From assembly GCA_910585605.1 (NCBI GenBank), contig CAJUFL010000013.1, positions 13,108-77,107 on the forward strand: a DNA stretch of 64,000 bases, given 5' to 3'. The stretch's first letter is position 1. The number at the start of each line of letters is the position of its first letter. The stretch comes from an uncultured Lachnospiraceae bacterium. GTDB taxonomy: Bacteria; Bacillota; Clostridia; Lachnospirales; Lachnospiraceae. The position numbers and the translations under genes were made by a program. Below the pieces are notes generated by a model. That model ran no database searches and was not told where the DNA came from. It saw only the letters and a list, made by a program, of their open reading frames with translations. This document shows positions 1-10,210 of this stretch, piece by piece.

Positions 1-72
1 CATAGTCAACTTTTTCCACAGATGCTTCTGTCACTGTAAGGGGGACTTCCTACACTGTTTATTCAACAAATC
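1..72. other. Left edge, no confirmed gene
   Basis: This stretch lies beyond the beta-glucosidase terminator. On the minus strand a GTG near position 52 could open a reading frame that runs off the left edge (it would begin VTEASVEKVDY), with a weak AGGAAG about 11 bases before it. Too little is visible to call a gene. Confidence 0.2.
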
Positions 73-116
73 AGGGGCTGCCGCAAAAGTAACATTTTCT
101 TAATGCAGCGCCCCTT
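73..116 (-). terminator. Terminator after bglA
   Basis: Inverted repeat with arms AGGGGCTGC and GCAGCGCCCCT around an A/T-rich loop, 14 bases past the bglA stop. There is no long T-run on the minus strand, but the stem is strong and the position fits. The sequence resembles the stem-loop after the pyrophosphatase gene (4921-5000): both contain GGCTGCCGCA and CTTAATGCAGC. Confidence 0.6.
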
Positions 117-129
117 CTTAAATAATCTA

Positions 130-1643
<1,514 letters not shown>

Positions 1644-1654
1644 ATTTCATTGTA

Positions 1655-3583
<1,929 letters not shown>

Positions 3584-3595
3584 TTACATTAAGAC

Positions 3596-3657
3596 AAAAA
3601 AACTCAGCACGATTTTACATAATTGATTTGATCAATATGTCTTATCGTCTGAGTTTT
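3596..3657 (-). terminator. Conditional terminator before bglP
   Basis: In the minus-strand transcript, AAAACTCAG pairs with CTGAGTTTTTTT, and a U-run follows. The 5' arm overlaps the 3' end of the RAT at 3653-3679, the arrangement in which bound LicT prevents the terminator from folding. It lies between licT and bglP. Confidence 0.85.
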
Positions 3658-3679
3658 GCCAACTAAATGTAACAATCCC
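3653..3679 (-). promoter_or_regulatory. RAT antiterminator site for LicT (bglP leader)
   Basis: The minus strand reads GGATTGTTAC, then nine bases, then GCAAAAC. This matches the ribonucleic antiterminator consensus bound by BglG/LicT proteins. It overlaps the terminator that follows it. Regulation by the adjacent LicT is inferred from this match and the gene order. Confidence 0.88.
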
Positions 3680-3734
3680 ATGTAATATATAATTTGTCAG
3701 GATAACCTGAACCATTCACAAATTTGAAAATTTG

Positions 3735-4565
3735 CTATCTGCGGCAAATCATATTCTGTATGTGTATCGCAAGATAGGTCAGTTCCTCTTCGCACACTTT
3801 ATACTGCAAAGCGGCCTGTATGTAACTTCCGATTCGTAATGCACAGCGGTAGCTGTCCGGAAAATTTTTCTTCACCATATCATTAAATTCATAATAATCT
3901 GCTTCATACATATCATTCCGAAAAATCCTCTCCAGAAAAAATTTAAGATGTGTGATAAATCTCTCATAGTATAAATCATTTTGGTTCATCTCAATACCTA
4001 ATGTGTAACTTACGATATTTAGAATATCCTTGATAGTATTCGGAACTTTTGAGGTCTGCTTCATATCTGCATCCATTTCAGCATTTACAATATGTAATGC
4101 AAAAAAACCTGCTTCATCCTCAGGCAGTTCCACGCCAAGCTCCTTCCGAATAATATCTACCGCATCCATTCCTAACCGGTATTCCTGATGGTAAAAACGT
4201 TTAATCTCCCATAACAATGCATTTTCTACTATAATATTCTGCTTTGCCCTGGTAATTGCATAATTTAAATGATCTGTAAGCGTAATATAAATATTTTTAT
4301 TTAATTCTTTATCAAGACACCTTTTGGCATTTGAAATAATCTTCCCTGCCACACGGATATATTCATACGGCATATTCCGTATAATCTCTTCAAATTCACT
4401 GGTACTGTCATCATTTAAAAGAAATACCTTCTCCACCAGTTCCTGTTTCACAGAATCACCGATTTTTTTCTGAAAACCAATTCCTTTTCCCACAACAACA
4501 ATTTCTTTCCCATTATCGTTATACGCACTCACCACATTGTTATTGATCACTTTTAGAATCTTCAC
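3735..4565 (-). CDS. licT: BglG-family transcription antiterminator
   Basis: RNA-binding antiterminator for beta-glucoside genes. The 276 residues are the usual length: an N-terminal RNA-binding (CAT) domain of about 55 residues beginning MKILKVINNNVVSAYNDNGKEI, then two PRD domains. Conserved PRD histidines are visible in LTDHLNYAI and RFYHQEY (PRD1) and in FITHLKFFL and LAIHIQNMI (PRD2); these are the sites through which EII and HPr tune the protein. It is the first gene of the operon and has its own RAT and terminator in a leader of roughly 230 bases, so it probably autoregulates. The next gene, bglP, encodes the EII that would inactivate it in the absence of substrate. Confidence 0.93.
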   Translation of the reverse strand: MKILKVINNNVVSAYNDNGKEIVVVGKGIGFQKKIGDSVKQELVEKVFLLNDDSTSEFEEIIRNMPYEYIRVAGKIISNAKRCLDKELNKNIYITLTDHLNYAITRAKQNIIVENALLWEIKRFYHQEYRLGMDAVDIIRKELGVELPEDEAGFFALHIVNAEMDADMKQTSKVPNTIKDILNIVSYTLGIEMNQNDLYYERFITHLKFFLERIFRNDMYEADYYEFNDMVKKNFPDSYRCALRIGSYIQAALQYKVCEEELTYLAIHIQNMICRR

Positions 4566-4603
4566 AACAATCCAAATCCTCTCTTAAGTAAAGTCAAATT
4601 TTC

Positions 4604-4660
4604 TGCCGTAGGTGCCAAATATCCGTGCAAGCCCATCTACCTGACTCATTGCTCGCAAGA
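4604..4660. repeat. Dispersed intergenic repeat, copy E (divergent)
   Basis: Shares GCCAAA, TGCAAGC and CTCGCA.GAAT in the same order and spacing with the copy at 54361-54420, and more weakly with those at 26754 and 53226. It lies in the licT leader between its terminator and the licT start. It is the most diverged of the five copies and could be chance extension of a shorter motif. Confidence 0.4.
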
Positions 4661-4668
4661 ATAAAAAA

Positions 4669-4749
4669 ACTGCATCGCACTCACTTTCCAATCATGAAAT
4701 CAATATAATTCATAAGAACCATCTATCATCACTTTGAGTACAATCCAGT
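4669..4749 (-). terminator. Conditional terminator in licT leader
   Basis: On the minus-strand transcript ACTGGATTGTACTC pairs with GAGTGCGATGCAGT (two G-U pairs, one mismatch), followed by seven U residues at 4663-4669. The 5' arm starts at the end of the RAT at 4748-4774, as in a classic RAT/terminator pair. The intervening loop is long, about 53 bases, so the fold is less certain than the one before bglP. Confidence 0.65.
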
Positions 4750-4774
4750 CTTGCCTATAATATAGTAACAATCC
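4748..4774 (-). promoter_or_regulatory. RAT antiterminator site in licT leader
   Basis: The minus strand reads GGATTGTTAC, then ten bases, then GCAAGAC, close to the RAT consensus and to the second copy before bglP. It sits about 25 bases after the likely transcription start. It implies that LicT controls its own transcription by antitermination, giving positive feedback. Confidence 0.8.
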
Positions 4775-4804
4775 AGCTTGTTGTATCATTCATTTGATAT
4801 ACAT

Positions 4805-4833
4805 ATTGTACTATTAATATACTGTCAAGTCAA
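4805..4833 (-). promoter_or_regulatory. Promoter of licT-bglP-bglA
   Basis: The minus strand reads TTGACT, 17 bases, TACAAT: a good vegetative (sigma-A) promoter. Transcription would start near 4798, leaving a leader with RAT and terminator before licT. The rest of the 4566-5014 interval holds a repeat copy (4604-4660) and the pyrophosphatase terminator (4921-5000), and no gene. Confidence 0.75.
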
Positions 4834-4920
4834 CCCTTTTATCGGCATTTTCTTACATTTTTTGCTGTATAATTCCAATATTCTATCATTTTTGCACATG
4901 TTCCATTTTCCCATAAAAAA

Positions 4921-5000
4921 ACTGAGGCTGCCGCATAAAAATTTTCTCTTTTGCCATACAACTTTAACAAAGAATAAAACCTTAATGCAGCAACCCCAGT
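4921..5000 (-). terminator. Terminator after ppa
   Basis: Inverted repeat: ACTGGGG..GCTGC pairs with GCGGCAGCCTCAGT on the minus strand, followed by a T-run. The loop is long and contains secondary A/T pairing. The outer sequence is related to the terminator at 73-116. Confidence 0.6.
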
Positions 5001-5014
5001 ACCGTCTATGCTCT

Positions 5015-5548
5015 TTATACATTCACAAATTTATCTTTATAATTATCAATACATTGTTCAATAATGCGGATTGCTTCCGTTGCACCATCGAATTCATCCA
5101 CAACAGTCTCTTTATCCTCTAAGGCCTTATACACACTAAAAAAATGTTTAATCTCTTCAAAAATATGCTTCGGAAGTTCCGTAACATCTGTATAACAGTT
5201 ATAAGTAGGATCATTATAGGGTATTGCAATGATCTTTTCATCACCCATCCCATTATCCAGCATTTTCATGACTCCAATGGGATAACACCGCACCAGTGTC
5301 AGCGGTTCAATATCCTCCGAACATAATACCAGTACATCCAGCGGGTCTTTATCATCTCCATAAGTTCTCGGAATAAAGCCATAATTAGCCGGATAATGAG
5401 TTGAAGTATACAAAATGCGATCCAATATCAGCATTCCAGTCTTTTTATCTAATTCATACTTCTTCTTACTTCCCTTGCTAATCTCAATGACAGCAATAAA
5501 ATCTGTCGGAAATATTCTTTCTTCATCAATATCATGCCAAATATTCAT
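5015..5548 (-). CDS. ppa: Inorganic pyrophosphatase (family I)
   Basis: Hydrolyses pyrophosphate to two phosphates in the cytoplasm, pulling biosynthetic reactions forward. At 177 residues it has the typical family I length. The signature is GDDKDPLDVLVL (three metal-binding Asp), preceded by YPANYGFIPRTYGDD and followed by VRCYPIGVMKMLDNGMGDEKIIA, all standard in this family. AAGGAGACC precedes the ATG. It is a single-gene unit with its own terminator. Many Clostridia carry family II or membrane pyrophosphatases; a family I enzyme is also common in the gut lineages. Confidence 0.92.
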   Translation of the reverse strand: MNIWHDIDEERIFPTDFIAVIEISKGSKKKYELDKKTGMLILDRILYTSTHYPANYGFIPRTYGDDKDPLDVLVLCSEDIEPLTLVRCYPIGVMKMLDNGMGDEKIIAIPYNDPTYNCYTDVTELPKHIFEEIKHFFSVYKALEDKETVVDEFDGATEAIRIIEQCIDNYKDKFVNV

Positions 5549-5643
5549 ATCCTGGTCTCCTTTCCGTTTACAGCTTTTGTCATAAAATTATATCGGAATC
5601 CTTTGTGTCCAAAGCCGGATTCTTTAATTATTATACTATAGCC

Positions 5644-5677
5644 GCCTGCTTATCACAAGCAAAAAGACCAGGCTTTT
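5644..5677 (-). terminator. Possible terminator after the ABC operon
   Basis: GCCTG and CAGGC arms around a loop, 10-40 bases past the ATPase stop at 5688. The stem is short and the loop contains a run of A. This is a weak prediction based mainly on position. Confidence 0.3.
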
Positions 5678-5687
5678 ACCGCATTTT

Positions 5688-6695
5688 CTATTCTTTTGTA
5701 ATAACTACCTTGTCATCCACAACCTGTACCTTCACTTTATTGCTGTCGATTCCTGCCGCTGCCAGTATTTCTTCATTTAATTGAAGCCTTCTTGCTTTAT
5801 CCAGTACAGAGTATTCTTCATGGGATTCGTTCGCACTTATGGATTCCCCATCTAACAGATTAAGTGCTCGCTGATACTCCTCTTTCATAATCTTTTCCGT
5901 ACTGATCTTGCCATCTGATATCATGACAACCCTGCCCACTTTATTCGCCAGGCTTACATCATGCGTTACGATAATAATGGTAATCCCCAATTCTTTATTC
6001 AGTGTACGGAATAAATCCTGGATTTTATTTGAGGTTTTACTGTCCACTGCTCCTGTAGGTTCATCTGCCAGCAGAATAACAGGTTCATTTGCCAGTGCGA
6101 CTGCAATGGCAACCCTTTGCTGCTCACCGCCGGACATCTGTGCCGGATAAGAATCTTTTTTATGAAGCATCCCCACTTTTTCCAGTAATTCCATTGCCTT
6201 CTCCCTCATTTCCCCGGGAGTCTTTCCTGTAAAATACATAGGAACTTCTATATTTTCAATAGCTGTCATATAGGGTACCAGATTCCTGGAACTTTTCTGC
6301 CATACAAATCCCACCGTCCTGTTCCGGTATTCCACCATCTCGCTGTCATTCAATGAAAATAAATCCTTTCCATCTATATAAAGTTTTCCCGCAGAAGGGC
6401 GTTCTAATCCACCTATCATATTCATCAGCGTGGATTTTCCGCTTCCGCTCTTTCCGATCACTGCCATCAGCTCACCCTTTTTAATTTCCAGATCCAGACC
6501 CTGCAATGCCATTACTTCTACATCTTCGGACTTGTAAATTTTCACCAGACTGTCGCACCGAATCAACAGTTCCGGATCCCATATCTCCTCATCATCCTCT
6601 TCCCATTTCTCTTCATTTTCAGGGAGTGCATCATCTTCTTCCTCTCCCGTTATGTCCTTCCAATTTTCCGTTTCATCAAATGCTTCCCGTTCCAT
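5688..6695 (-). CDS. ABC transporter ATPase with acidic N-terminal tail
   Basis: MacB/LolD-type ATPase powering the FtsX-like permease encoded upstream in the operon. Walker A is GKSGSGKST (about residues 81-89), the signature is MSGGEQQRVAIA, and Walker B is VILLADEPTGAVDS. Two extensions are unusual: a strongly acidic tail of about 40 residues before the ATPase fold (EEEDDALPENEEKWEEDDEE) and a C-terminal segment of about 65 residues ending VVDDKVVITKE. The start is uncertain. ATG 6695 overlaps the preceding gene by 20 bases and has only a weak AGAAG site; the frame is open to 6749. This is the second of two ATPases in one operon, so they may form a heterodimer or serve different steps. Confidence 0.85.
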   Translation of the reverse strand: MEREAFDETENWKDITGEEEDDALPENEEKWEEDDEEIWDPELLIRCDSLVKIYKSEDVEVMALQGLDLEIKKGELMAVIGKSGSGKSTLMNMIGGLERPSAGKLYIDGKDLFSLNDSEMVEYRNRTVGFVWQKSSRNLVPYMTAIENIEVPMYFTGKTPGEMREKAMELLEKVGMLHKKDSYPAQMSGGEQQRVAIAVALANEPVILLADEPTGAVDSKTSNKIQDLFRTLNKELGITIIIVTHDVSLANKVGRVVMISDGKISTEKIMKEEYQRALNLLDGESISANESHEEYSVLDKARRLQLNEEILAAAGIDSNKVKVQVVDDKVVITKE

Positions 6696-7377
6696 ATTCT
6701 TCTCGTCCAACAATCTCACCATCCTCCAGCTCATAGACCACATCTCCAAGTTCCATCAGTCCCGGGTCATGTGTCGTCATAACAATTGTAATGCCCTCCT
6801 GCTCAATTAAATCCTTAAACAGCTTGACTACTGCCAGCCCGGAAGCCGTATCCAATGCTCCAGTAGGTTCATCTGCAAATATAATTCCCGGTTTATGAGC
6901 TACTGCCCTGGCAATAGCGACCCTTTGCTGCTCTCCACCGGACATCTGCATTGGCATATGATTCATTCTGCCTCCCAGCCCTACCATTTTTAACACCTGC
7001 TTAATCCGGGAATCCCTTTTCCCGTCATATTCTGCCAGCCTTAATCCGTAATCCACATTCTCATAAGCATTCATAATGGGAATTAACGCTACGGATTGAA
7101 ATACAAAACCGATTTCAAATCTCCGAAGTTTTTCCCGTTCTTCCACACTCATGCTCCCAAGCTCTCTGTCTCCAAATAATACCTCACCTTCCGTTGCCTC
7201 ATCCAGTGCACTTAAAATATTTAAAAGTGTAGTCTTTCCAGAACCGGAACGCCCTTTCAGGATCGTAAGCTTTCCCTCCGGAATATCCATATCAATACCT
7301 TTTAATGCATAAAAGGTATTCCCATCCGCCACCGGAAACGCACGCACTATATTAGTCGTCCTAATCGCATATTCCAT
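6676..7377 (-). CDS. ABC transporter ATPase (MacB/LolD type)
   Basis: 233-residue ATPase without extensions. Walker A is KGRSGSGKTTL, the signature is MSGGEQQRVAIA, and Walker B is IIFADEPTGALD. It lies three bases after the permease gene and overlaps the second ATPase. Together with the large FtsX-like permease and two HlyD-like lipoproteins it forms a tripartite exporter in the style of MacAB, or a mechanotransmission-type ABC system acting on the cell envelope. The substrate is unknown. Confidence 0.9.
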   Translation of the reverse strand: MEYAIRTTNIVRAFPVADGNTFYALKGIDMDIPEGKLTILKGRSGSGKTTLLNILSALDEATEGEVLFGDRELGSMSVEEREKLRRFEIGFVFQSVALIPIMNAYENVDYGLRLAEYDGKRDSRIKQVLKMVGLGGRMNHMPMQMSGGEQQRVAIARAVAHKPGIIFADEPTGALDTASGLAVVKLFKDLIEQEGITIVMTTHDPGLMELGDVVYELEDGEIVGREEYGTGSI

Positions 7378-7380
7378 ATC

Positions 7381-10203
7381 CTAATCCTCTCCCATCTTAA
7401 TTGCCTGTGTAATATTTGAATTCTTTACAATATAGCGGAGCACCATCAGACAGATTCCTATCATTAGCAGGACGATCAATCCAAGCCTGCACATATCAAT
7501 TACATCAATATGAAGCCTTATTCCTATATTATGTGCCCTTGGCAGGTATACGACAGCAACAATCTTTACAAATAGTAAGGTTGTGGCAAAACCGGCGATT
7601 CCGCCCATAACTCCTGCAAGCAGGGAAGAAAAAATCTGTTCATTCACAAGCATTTTATTTACTTCTTTCATACTCATACCCATCGCTCTGTAAATACCGA
7701 AAAGCAATTCCCGTTGTTTAATGGATGTAACCCAGTAAATCAGGAAACCAATGGTACAAAGAATAATACTTATGATAAAACTTAAGGTAAACAACCCATT
7801 TGTAATCTGAATCATTGCAGAATCAAGGATTTCACTGATCTCTTCATCTGCTCCTTTTACAAAATCAGTCTCAATCTCATTCTCTTTCAAATATGTCCTT
7901 ACATCTGCCACAGAGGCATTATCCTTCAAATCCATCCAGATTTCATAAGGCATCATCCCAAAAACACTTAACTCATATGCATAATTAACAACGATCATAT
8001 ACTTCTGCTGCTCTTCCCAGTCTCCTTTTTCATTATATCCATAGCCGTATTGTTCATATCCCGGCCACGCATCAAAAATACCGCATACGATTCCATTACA
8101 GCTTGCAATTTCTTCATCCTGTTTATAGATAACCGGCTGAAATCTTGCATATTGAATACTGTCACCCACTTTAATATTAAACTCATCTGCCAGATTCCTG
8201 GAAACCAATACACCGGATGCATTCTTTGCCAATGTGTTCAGATAATGATACCAGTGTTCCTTGTTCAGACCGTCCTCCAGCTTTGCAGTCTCACCAAACT
8301 CTTTAGTATGAATTGCCATCATACTACAGCCCGGAATGGATTTATTTGAACATGAAACTTTTACATTATCATCCCGTACCACTCTGGTCATATTATCACA
8401 TGCATTTTTCTTCAGTGTACCATACCTCTGGTAATCCGGCTCATTGTAAATCCAGTCCGGCTGTCCTTGGGAAGTAAGAAACACCTCCAGATTCCAATGC
8501 TCCTGTACTACTGCATCTGCACCTACATTGTATCGGGTACGCAGGTCGTTATTGGTATTAATGGTGCCTGCCATATTGGAGTTAAAAATACCCATCGCAA
8601 TGGTAAGTACAAGAAAAACGGAAATAAAATTCTGCTTCCCCTTTGTCCGCATGATCTGCAAAAAAGATGCATACATGTGGGGTTTCCATTTTTCCCTTCC
8701 GATAAAATAGACGAAACGAACCAGATACTTGATCAGTCGAAGTCCTACCAGACCACATGCCAGCAGGAAAAATGATACATTCAAAAACACCATCGGATCC
8801 AGCTTTTCCCCTGTCATCACATCCCATGCCAGAATCTCCTTCTGTTTACTGTAATTATAAAGCAAATATGATGAAAACAGGAATAAAATAACATCCAGAA
8901 AATATCTTTCTACAAAATTAACAGAATGGAAATCTGCCTTCTTACTCTTTTGCTCTACAATGGAATATCTGGAATATCCGATTACCGGCAATGTCATAAA
9001 CCCTATGGTAATGAGCGCTGCCACAAGAACATATCCAAGCATTCCAATTGTAGGCTTATAAATCGCTGTAGACTTTAAGGAAAATTGTAAAAATGCATTG
9101 GTTGACGCTGCCATCTTACAAAGCAGATATCCAAGGGGAAGCCCTATGACCACTCCCATTCCTGCCAGAATCCCAGACTGGCATAAATACATGAATACGA
9201 TCTGTTTCTTTGAAAATCCCCGGCTTTTCAACATAGAGATTTCTCCTGTCTCCATACTGAGAATCTGCCCGGAAACCATATATACGAACGCTAAGAGCAG
9301 AACAAAAATCGGCAATTCCAGCACCCAGAATATCGTATCAATAAATTTTTTATCAGACCTGTATTCCTCTAACAATTCTGCAAAATTATCAGTAAACTTA
9401 TCATCCAGTTCATGAAACTGCTGTAGATAATCCTTTAAATCCATAATATTTTTGCTGTTTATCTTAGAATAATCCAGCATCATATAATAATCAAAAAAAA
9501 CGGTATCAAAAGAATATCCGGAAAGAATCTCTTCCATATCCTCCTTGCTGACATAAACCTGTCTTTTAAAATCACTTGCTTCCATATGCCAGAAGATATC
9601 CGTATTGCTCTTCTCATCAAAGATTCCTATAATCTGCATCGTCAGCATATTTCCATTTTTATCCTTGATTTCTTCAAACCGGATCTGCTCACCTGCGACA
9701 AAACTACAGTTATCCATTACCTTTTCTGTTACAATACAGGGATATACATTCCCCTTCTTTTTTCTTTCCCCGTATAATTCCCCTTTTACCACCGTAATAT
9801 GTTTTTCCAAATCCGGTATATAAGCAATATTGGCCCAGTTATTTTTCCCATCATACTGCTGTGTAATCTTAGAACCTTCCACGGACATACAGGTCTCAAT
9901 TTCCCGGGCAGGAATCTTCATATACTTCTGCCAGCTTTTTCCATAACTGTCTATTTTTTCGGTAATCGCCTCTACTGTCGGGAAATCTTTAGTTTTGCAG
10001 GAACCACTCCTTCCGATCACGGCAGGGTATTCATTATTATCTTCTATATAGTCGGTAAATTTGCTCTGAATCAGCCTGTTCAGGGAGCCCTTTTTAAACA
10101 TCGGTGTACAGGTCGCAATAGAGATAAACAGCGTGATTCCCAACAAAAGACAGCCATTTAAAAGTTTTCTATTCTGCAATTTTCTTCTAATTAATGTAAA
10201 CAT
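7381..10203 (-). CDS. Large FtsX-like ABC permease
   Basis: 940-residue membrane protein. An N-terminal helix (about 14-35, LNGCLLLGITLFISIATCTPMF) is followed by a large extracellular domain. A helix cluster at about 300-410 with the FtsX pattern SMETGEISMLKSRGFSKKQI follows, then two further helices, a second extracellular domain, and a C-terminal helix cluster with KQRELLFGIYRAMGMSMKEVNKM. The repeated 'RGFSKKQI / RAMGMSMKEV' segments are the coupling regions of both FtsX halves. It lies seven bases after the adaptor gene and three before the ATPase. It is expected to couple ATP hydrolysis to movement of its extracellular domains and of the two lipoprotein adaptors; the substrate is unknown. 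Confidence 0.88.
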   Translation of the reverse strand: MFTLIRRKLQNRKLLNGCLLLGITLFISIATCTPMFKKGSLNRLIQSKFTDYIEDNNEYPAVIGRSGSCKTKDFPTVEAITEKIDSYGKSWQKYMKIPAREIETCMSVEGSKITQQYDGKNNWANIAYIPDLEKHITVVKGELYGERKKKGNVYPCIVTEKVMDNCSFVAGEQIRFEEIKDKNGNMLTMQIIGIFDEKSNTDIFWHMEASDFKRQVYVSKEDMEEILSGYSFDTVFFDYYMMLDYSKINSKNIMDLKDYLQQFHELDDKFTDNFAELLEEYRSDKKFIDTIFWVLELPIFVLLLAFVYMVSGQILSMETGEISMLKSRGFSKKQIVFMYLCQSGILAGMGVVIGLPLGYLLCKMAASTNAFLQFSLKSTAIYKPTIGMLGYVLVAALITIGFMTLPVIGYSRYSIVEQKSKKADFHSVNFVERYFLDVILFLFSSYLLYNYSKQKEILAWDVMTGEKLDPMVFLNVSFFLLACGLVGLRLIKYLVRFVYFIGREKWKPHMYASFLQIMRTKGKQNFISVFLVLTIAMGIFNSNMAGTINTNNDLRTRYNVGADAVVQEHWNLEVFLTSQGQPDWIYNEPDYQRYGTLKKNACDNMTRVVRDDNVKVSCSNKSIPGCSMMAIHTKEFGETAKLEDGLNKEHWYHYLNTLAKNASGVLVSRNLADEFNIKVGDSIQYARFQPVIYKQDEEIASCNGIVCGIFDAWPGYEQYGYGYNEKGDWEEQQKYMIVVNYAYELSVFGMMPYEIWMDLKDNASVADVRTYLKENEIETDFVKGADEEISEILDSAMIQITNGLFTLSFIISIILCTIGFLIYWVTSIKQRELLFGIYRAMGMSMKEVNKMLVNEQIFSSLLAGVMGGIAGFATTLLFVKIVAVVYLPRAHNIGIRLHIDVIDMCRLGLIVLLMIGICLMVLRYIVKNSNITQAIKMGED

Positions 10204-10210
10204 ACTGCCC

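Noticed and set aside
3653..3679. RAT considered as a plain promoter dyad
   Set aside because: The half-site order GGATTGTTAC...GCAAAAC and overlap with a U-run terminator fit an RNA antiterminator better.
4778..5122. 114-codon plus-strand frame between licT and ppa
   Set aside because: It covers the licT promoter and the ppa terminator, has no ribosome site and is A/T-rich with no recognisable protein features.
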